32,332 nt of DNA, taken from the NCBI GenBank assembly GCA_964538345.1, contig CAZIFF010000006.1, forward strand, positions 1 through 32,332, read 5' to 3'. The position numbers and the translations under genes are program-made. Source of the stretch: JAGOTN01 sp964538345 (lineage in GTDB: Bacteria > Patescibacteriota > Minisyncoccia > Phycocordibacterales > JAACPR01). Positions 27,777 through 32,332 of the stretch are shown one piece after another (the stretch's first letter is position 1; each line of letters begins with the position of its first letter). The notes under the pieces are model-generated. The model was given only the letters and a program-made list of their open reading frames with translations. It was not told where the DNA came from and searched no databases.

Positions 27777-29484
27777 TAAAAAGATAAGAATAAGGATACT
27801 TTTTATATGTATTTGTGCGGTAGCCGTATTGCTGGTGTCTCGTTTGTATTATTTACAAATAATGAATGGGCAAGAATTATCTGATAAAGCAGATAGACAA
27901 TATATACGTCCAAGTGCAAAAGTTTTTGATAGAGGAAGTATTTCATTTAAAACTAAAGATGGAGAAAAAATTGATGCTGCAACTTTGCAAACAGGATACA
28001 CTGTCGCGCTTAATCCAAGTATTATAAAAGAACCAGCTGATGTTTTTAATAAATTGTCTTTTGCATTGGAGATTGATGAACAAGATTTTATTAATAGAAT
28101 TGAAAAAAGTGATGACCCTTATGAAGAAATAGGAAAGAGAGTTTCTAGAGACGTTGCAAATAAAATTGAGGATTTTGATATTAAAGGAGTTTCTTTAGTT
28201 AAAGATCGTTGGCGTTTTTATCCTGGAAAGAAATTAGCTTCAAATGTTATTGGTTTTATGGGTTGGCGCGGAGATGAATATAATGGTCAATATGGTCTTG
28301 AAAGATATTATGAAAATATTTTAGGAAGAAATAAAGGTGATACATACGCAAACTTTTTTGTGGAGATTTTTGCTGGAATTGGAAATACTCTAAAAGGTGA
28401 GCAAGAGGGTTCTTTGGTGACAACGATAGAGCCAACCGTACAATCTTTTGTTGAAAAAGAATTGGATACTGTTCATAGAAAATGGAATTCTAAAAAAATT
28501 GGAGTTATTGTAATGGATCCAAGTACTGGAGCAATTCGTGCTATGGGAACATATCCAAATTTTGATTTAAATAATTTTAAAGAAATTGAGGATGTTTCAA
28601 CTTTTAATAATCCAATTGTAGAAAGTGTTTATGAAATGGGTTCTATTGTAAAGCCTTTGACTATGGCTATTGGTTTGGAGACAAAATCTGTTTCTGCTTC
28701 TACAACTTATGAAGACAAGGGAAGCCTGACTCTTAATGGTTACACAATTTATAACTATGATAAAAAAGCTAGAGGAGTTGTAAGTATGCAAGATGTTTTA
28801 AATAAATCTTTAAACACAGGAGTTGCTTTTGTTGTGAATCGAGTTGGAAATGAAAAATTTGTAGAATATTTAAGAAAATTAATTGGTAATAAAACAAATA
28901 TTGATTTACCAAACGAATCTGATCCTTTGATTGCTAACTTAAATAACGATAGAGATATTGAATATGTTTCAGCTTCTTATGGTCAAGGTATTGCTATGAC
29001 TCCGATTGCTATCACTAGAGCGCTTGCAACACTTGGAAATGGCGGGTATTTGGTTAAGCCATATATTGTTGAGGAAATAAATTATGAATTGGGATTAAGT
29101 AAAAAAATCGAACCAGAAATTGGCGAGCAAATTTTCTCTAAGGAGACTTCAGAAGAGATTTCAAGAATGTTAGTAAAGGTTGTAGATGAGGCTTTGGCTG
29201 GTGGTGAGGTAGCTTTGCCAAATCATTCGATTGCTGCTAAAACTGGTACAGCTCAAATAGCAAAAGAAGGCAGTAGAGGGTATTATGATGACAGATATTT
29301 ACACTCATTTTTTGGATATTTCCCAGCATTTAACCCAGAATTTATAGTGTTTTTGTATCATACAGAGCCAGTAGGGGCAGAGTATTCATCTCAAACCCTA
29401 ACTGAACCTTTTATGAATATTGCTAAGTTTTTAATTAATTATTATGAGATACCGCCAGATAGAAATGTTGAAGCAAATCCTTAA
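27766..29484 (+). CDS. ftsI: Septal peptidoglycan transpeptidase FtsI (PBP3)
   Basis: A 572-aa class B PBP. A membrane anchor (about 7-25, IRILFICICAVAVLLVSRL) is followed by a pedestal domain (DRGSISF onward) and the transpeptidase domain. SIVK holds catalytic Ser293, with SLN at 348-350 and KTG at 492-494. GVIVMDPSTGAIRAMGTYPNFDLN and EYVSASYGQGIAMTPIAITRALATLGNGG are typical of this class. No C-terminal PASTA domains are present. Its place in the dcw cluster assigns it to septation, leaving the 21438 gene as PBP2. Its end overlaps murF by 41 nt. Confidence 0.94.
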   Translation: MSDNKKIRIRILFICICAVAVLLVSRLYYLQIMNGQELSDKADRQYIRPSAKVFDRGSISFKTKDGEKIDAATLQTGYTVALNPSIIKEPADVFNKLSFALEIDEQDFINRIEKSDDPYEEIGKRVSRDVANKIEDFDIKGVSLVKDRWRFYPGKKLASNVIGFMGWRGDEYNGQYGLERYYENILGRNKGDTYANFFVEIFAGIGNTLKGEQEGSLVTTIEPTVQSFVEKELDTVHRKWNSKKIGVIVMDPSTGAIRAMGTYPNFDLNNFKEIEDVSTFNNPIVESVYEMGSIVKPLTMAIGLETKSVSASTTYEDKGSLTLNGYTIYNYDKKARGVVSMQDVLNKSLNTGVAFVVNRVGNEKFVEYLRKLIGNKTNIDLPNESDPLIANLNNDRDIEYVSASYGQGIAMTPIAITRALATLGNGGYLVKPYIVEEINYELGLSKKIEPEIGEQIFSKETSEEISRMLVKVVDEALAGGEVALPNHSIAAKTGTAQIAKEGSRGYYDDRYLHSFFGYFPAFNPEFIVFLYHTEPVGAEYSSQTLTEPFMNIAKFLINYYEIPPDRNVEANP

Positions 29485-30769
29485 AAAAATCATAGTTGCA
29501 ATTTTAACTTTGGAATCAAAGATTGTTTTGTGGCGTTTTAAGCCAAAAATAATTGCTGTTACAGGTAGTGTTGGAAAGACTTCTACTAAAGATGCAATAT
29601 TTACCGCTTTGTCTGGTAGTGTGAAGATCCGGAAAAATCAAAAAAGTTTTAATAGTGAAATAGGGACACCTCTAACAATTTTAGGTTTAGATAATGCTTG
29701 GAATGATCCATTGCTTTGGTTAAAAAATATTTATCTTGGTGCTGTAGTTATTTTTAAGAAAAATTATCCAGAATGGTTGGTTTTGGAAATTGGTGTTGAT
29801 AGGCCGGGTGATATTGCAAGAGTTGCGAGTTGGATAAAGCCAAATGTTGTAGTTATCACCGCACTTCCTGATATACCTGTGCATGTAGAATATTTTTCTT
29901 CACCAGATGCGATTGTAAAAGAAAAATTGTCTCTAATTAAATACATGAAAAAAGATGGTGTGGTTATTTTGAATGCAGATGATCCATTGGTTTTTGCTGA
30001 AAAAGATAAAACTAAACATGTTGTATTTACATATGGCAGTGAACCAAATTCTACAGTTTCTTTTTCAAATGCAGGTATCACTTATGAAGAAACAGATGGA
30101 ATAAAAATTCCAACAGGTACAACTTTTAAAATATCTTATAACGGAAGTACTGTACCAATGATGCTCCCGGGTGTTTTGGGTATACAACATATTTTGCCAG
30201 TGGCTGCTTCTATTGCTGTTGGTTTATCACAAAATATTCCATTTCTAAATATGGTTAATGCATTTTCAAAATATGAACCAGCACGAGGAAGAATGAATAT
30301 TATTTTAGGGAAGAATCAATCGGTTATTATTGATGATACTTATAATGCTTCACCAATTGCTATGCAAAAAGCAGTGGATGTTTTAGGGATGATTGAAACT
30401 AATTCAAATAAGATTGCTGTATTAGGAGATATGTTGGAAATCGGGCATTTTTCTGCTTCTGAACATAAAAAAATTGGTGAACAAATTGCAAGATTGAAAA
30501 TTAATATCTTAATCACAGTTGGAGTGCGTGCTCAATGTATTGCTGAGGGTGCTATTTCTTCTGGTATGAATCAAGATAATGTTTTTGTTATGAGAAATAA
30601 TGAAGATGCTTCAAAGATTGTTTCAGAAAAAATTAAATCAGGAAGTATTATTTTAGTGAAAGGATCACAAGGGGTTAGATTGGAAAAAGTTGTTGGAGAT
30701 TTGATGTTGGATGAAAGCAGGAAGAGTGAATTATTGGTGCGACAAGATTCTGCTTGGGAAAAAAGATAA
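29444..30769 (+). CDS. murF: MurF-type UDP-MurNAc-peptide ligase
   Basis: A 441-aa Mur ligase. The P-loop is IAVTGSVGKTSTKDAIF (residues about 37-53), then a central domain with LEIGVDRPGDIARVASWIKP, ADDPLVF, HILPVAASIAVGLS and YEPARGRMNIILGKNQSVIIDDTYNASPIAM. The last block is the MurF signature (DDxYNANP). The C-terminal Rossmann domain includes KIAVLGDMLEIGHFSASEH. The enzyme adds D-Ala-D-Ala to UDP-MurNAc-tripeptide. An N-terminal uracil-recognition domain of normal MurF size seems missing: the P-loop begins within about 40 residues. The start at 29444 overlaps ftsI by 41 nt; a later ATG (29465, MLKQIL) is also possible. Confidence 0.88.
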   Translation: MRYRQIEMLKQILKKIIVAILTLESKIVLWRFKPKIIAVTGSVGKTSTKDAIFTALSGSVKIRKNQKSFNSEIGTPLTILGLDNAWNDPLLWLKNIYLGAVVIFKKNYPEWLVLEIGVDRPGDIARVASWIKPNVVVITALPDIPVHVEYFSSPDAIVKEKLSLIKYMKKDGVVILNADDPLVFAEKDKTKHVVFTYGSEPNSTVSFSNAGITYEETDGIKIPTGTTFKISYNGSTVPMMLPGVLGIQHILPVAASIAVGLSQNIPFLNMVNAFSKYEPARGRMNIILGKNQSVIIDDTYNASPIAMQKAVDVLGMIETNSNKIAVLGDMLEIGHFSASEHKKIGEQIARLKINILITVGVRAQCIAEGAISSGMNQDNVFVMRNNEDASKIVSEKIKSGSIILVKGSQGVRLEKVVGDLMLDESRKSELLVRQDSAWEKR

Positions 30770-30770
30770 T

Positions 30771-31310
30771 ATGAAATCTACAAAAATTACAATTGGAGGA
30801 CTTAGTGGGACTGGCAAGGGTACTGTAGCTAAAATGATTGCTGAAAAATTAGGATTTCAATACAACTCTGCTGGGAACTTTTTTAGAGAATTAGCAAAAG
30901 AAAAAGGTTATGAGTCTTTATTAGAATTTCAAAAAGCTGTTCAAGGAGAAAATTCACAAGATTATATTGTTGATTTAGAAGTTGATGAAAGAACAAGAAA
31001 ATATGGAAAAGAAAATGAAAAATTTGTGATGGAAGGTCGGCTTTGTGCGCATATGATTCCAGATGCTTTTAAAATACTTTTGCTTTGTGAAGATGTTGAA
31101 AGATTTAGGAGAATTGCTCAAAGACAGAATTTGGGCCTAGATGAAGCTAAAAAAGAGACTCTTGCACGTGAAGAACTTTATACAAATTTATATAAAAACT
31201 TCTATAAAATAGAGAATTACTTAGATATTAAGCACTATGATCTGATTATTGATACAACACATATTTTGCCAGATGAAATTGTGGAAAAGATTATAAATGA
31301 GTTAAAATAG
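30771..31310 (+). CDS. cmk: Cytidylate kinase, archaeal-type
   Basis: A 179-aa P-loop kinase. The N-terminus ITIGGLSGTGKGTVAKMIAEKLGFQYNSAGNFFRELAKEKG closely follows the archaeal-type CMK family (GPPGSGT-type loop followed by SAG-x-x-FR-x-LA). It would phosphorylate CMP or dCMP. The mid region VDERTRKYGKENEKFVMEGRLCAHM fits the family's D-x-R and EGR motifs. The frame is open upstream to 30711 inside murF, but the ATG at 30771, one base after the murF stop (TAATATG), gives the exact family N-terminus. Typical bacterial CMK is longer (about 225 aa) with a different core. A general nucleoside monophosphate kinase role is an alternative. Confidence 0.85.
   Translation: MKSTKITIGGLSGTGKGTVAKMIAEKLGFQYNSAGNFFRELAKEKGYESLLEFQKAVQGENSQDYIVDLEVDERTRKYGKENEKFVMEGRLCAHMIPDAFKILLLCEDVERFRRIAQRQNLGLDEAKKETLAREELYTNLYKNFYKIENYLDIKHYDLIIDTTHILPDEIVEKIINELK
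31303..31308 (+). promoter_or_regulatory. -10 box of adk (leaderless)
   Basis: TAAAAT overlaps the end of cmk and ends 6 nt before the adk ATG at 31315. Confidence 0.5.
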
Positions 31311-31314
31311 ACTT

Positions 31315-31914
31315 ATGCAAAACAAACAAGCCTTTATATTTTTTGGTGCTTCTGGTTCTGGAAAGGGAACACAAGCAAAACTTTTGAAAGAATTTTTATT
31401 AGCAAAAGATTCTAGAAAGGTTGTACACATTGAAACTGGTAATAGATTCAGAGCTTTAAAAGACCAAGATTCTTTTTTGGCAAAAAGGGTAGTTGATACT
31501 ATAAATGATGGCGAGCTATTACCTGTGTTTCTTTCTGTTTGGAATTGGACAGATGCTTTTTTCAAAGAATTAGAAGATGATGCGCATATTGTTTTAGATG
31601 GTTCACCTCGCAGAAAAAATGAACTTCCAATTTTAGAAAGTGCTTTGGATTATTTTAAATATGACACTGTTCATGTTATTTCTCTTGAAGTTGATGAAGA
31701 TATTTTGGTGGATAGACTTTTGAAAAGAGATAGAAAAGATGATGATGCTGAAGCTATTAAAAAAAGATTATCTTGGTTTATGTCAGAGGTAGAGCCAATG
31801 ATTGAATATTATGAAAACAATCCAAAGTATTGTTTTCACCGTGTGGATGGTAATAAAAGTGTAGAGGAGATTCAAAAAGATATTTTGAGTCGGGTGGGTG
31901 TGGAAATTAAGTAG
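31315..31914 (+). CDS. adk: Adenylate kinase family protein
   Basis: A 199-aa nucleoside monophosphate kinase. The P-loop is FFGASGSGKGTQAKLL (residues about 9-24). HIETGNRFRAL matches the NMP-binding segment (usually STGDxxR). IVLDGSPRRKNEL corresponds to the DGFPR motif, and VDEDILVDRLLKRDRKDDDAEAIKKRL covers the short LID region with its Arg residues. There are no LID cysteines, so it is a short-LID, zinc-free form. It would convert AMP and ATP to 2 ADP. Placement after cmk groups two nucleotide kinases. GNRF in place of GDxxR is a small deviation, so substrate preference is open. Confidence 0.88.
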   Translation: MQNKQAFIFFGASGSGKGTQAKLLKEFLLAKDSRKVVHIETGNRFRALKDQDSFLAKRVVDTINDGELLPVFLSVWNWTDAFFKELEDDAHIVLDGSPRRKNELPILESALDYFKYDTVHVISLEVDEDILVDRLLKRDRKDDDAEAIKKRLSWFMSEVEPMIEYYENNPKYCFHRVDGNKSVEEIQKDILSRVGVEIK

Positions 31915-31925
31915 AAAAAATATAT

Positions 31926-31951
31926 CACCTAAATAAAAAGGTGTTTATTTT
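31926..31951 (+). terminator. Intrinsic terminator after adk
   Basis: CACCT (31926-31930) pairs with AGGTG (31939-31943) across an 8-nt A-rich loop, followed by TTTATTTTTT. It closes the mraZ-to-adk run. Confidence 0.7.
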
Positions 31952-31968
31952 TTATAAAACAAATAAAA

Positions 31969-32007
31969 TTAATTATCTAACTTTCTTCTATCTTGGGTTT
32001 TTGCCAT
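31969..32007 (-). other. Possible leaderless 12-aa ORF
   Basis: A frame MAKTQDRRKLDN starts at the ATG 32007-32005. A perfect extended -10 (TGA then TATAAT, 32019-32014) ends 6 nt before it, exactly the leaderless arrangement of this genome. The TGA is also the stop codon of the upstream Nudix gene. It may be a tiny peptide, an attenuator-type ORF or coincidence. Confidence 0.25.
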
Positions 32008-32019
32008 GAGAATATTATA

Positions 32020-32331
32020 TCAGAACTTATAGAAAGTTTTATCTTTGTAATTGTTTATAATTTTTTTGCTTGGTTCAAAAAGTGGTTCGGGAAGATTTTC
32101 TAAATCAAACCATTTCCATTGTGTTATCTCATCTGGTTCCATTAATTGCGCATCGGAATTACACTTCTCGTAAAGTAGGCCTATAGTCACAAAATGGGCA
32201 GTAGGGACTATGTCATTAGTCAGGCTAATTACTTTCAAATCTTGGATATTAATATTGATACCTGTTTCTTCCAAAACTTCTCTTTGTGCACCTTCTTCAA
32301 AACTTTCTCCAAAATCTAATTTGCCACCAGG
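32020..32331 (-). CDS. Nudix hydrolase, partial (runs off the right edge)
   Basis: The reading frame is open to the window end, so the N-terminus is missing. The visible part begins PGGKLDFGESFEEGAQREVL and continues EETGI, a complete Nudix box (GX5EX7REUXEEXGU) with its Mg-binding glutamates. The rest (TAHFVTIGLLYEKCNSDAQLMEPDEITQWKWFDLENLPEPLFEPSKKIINNY) is typical of ADP-ribose or dNTP-type Nudix enzymes; the E-x-x-x-W-x-W-F region packs against the active site. The substrate is unknown. It is not the same gene as the Nudix at 8041 and shares only the box and fold. It faces adk convergently. Confidence 0.88.
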   Translation of the reverse strand, partial: PGGKLDFGESFEEGAQREVLEETGININIQDLKVISLTNDIVPTAHFVTIGLLYEKCNSDAQLMEPDEITQWKWFDLENLPEPLFEPSKKIINNYKDKTFYKF

Positions 32332-32332
32332 C

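Noticed and set aside
1..32332. CRISPR array, prophage or insertion sequence with transposase
   Set aside because: No regularly spaced repeats, no Cas, integrase, transposase or phage structural genes were seen.

Overview
The window is AT-rich, densely packed bacterial DNA, most likely from a Candidate Phyla Radiation (Patescibacteria, Parcubacteria-like) organism. This placement is inferred, not proven. It rests on very compact housekeeping enzymes (a 418-aa prolyl-tRNA synthetase with no room for an editing domain, a 231-aa clamp-loader delta-prime subunit), an archaeal-type cytidylate kinase, a PriA that has lost its ATPase motifs, a tRNA gene split by a group I intron, and many genes whose -10 box lies only 6-7 nt before the start codon (leaderless mRNAs).

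Layout. 1-4980 (+ strand): 3' end of gpmI, a large secreted/membrane surface protein, and a Pif1/RecD-like helicase, with one small minus-strand gene between the last two. 5000-8430 (mostly - strand): an accessory block of small single-gene units (a GC-rich 273-aa unknown, a two-TM peptide, a 172-aa unknown, a zinc-ribbon protein, a stand-alone receiver domain, a Nudix hydrolase), most with their own promoter and hairpin terminator. 8506-8864 (-): tRNA-Asn(GUU) interrupted by a 287-nt group I intron. 8985-10204 (+): DUF167 protein, ribosome hibernation factor, membrane-anchored cyclophilin. 10207-13516 (-): fmt and def overlapping, then degenerate priA. 13583-14596 (+): first mreB, followed by a 340-bp gap with a likely minus-strand ncRNA. 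14937-17306 (+): holB-like gene, frr, rseP. 17359-18008: two small convergent unknowns. 18089-25214 (+): proS, second mreB, mreC, mreD-like gene, mrdA, greA, lysS. 25262-25899 (-): a 44-aa cationic small protein and a two-TM protein enclosed by 37-bp inverted repeats. 26116-31914 (+): a dcw-type division/wall cluster (mraZ, rsmH, ftsL-like, ftsI, murF) running into cmk and adk. The right edge holds a partial minus-strand Nudix gene.

How the genes work together. The plus-strand backbone covers rod shape and septation (two MreB, MreC, MreD-like, PBP2, FtsL-like, FtsI, MurF, with MraZ as likely regulator), translation (ProS, LysS, Fmt, Def, Frr, HPF, RsmH), and replication/repair (PriA-like, delta-prime, helicase). 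The minus-strand small genes look like a separate layer. Several are visibly richer in G+C, at least two use ordinary -35/-10 promoters with a leader, and six end in hairpins followed by the same TTTTCTTTTA tail. One GC-rich gene lies between two copies of the helicase 3' end, as if inserted at an att-like site.

The observations most worth following are the intron-split tRNA-Asn, the duplicated helicase 3' end around the GC-rich gene, the shared terminator tail, the ATPase-dead PriA, the inverted repeats upstream of mraZ, and the candidate ncRNA at 14612-14865.
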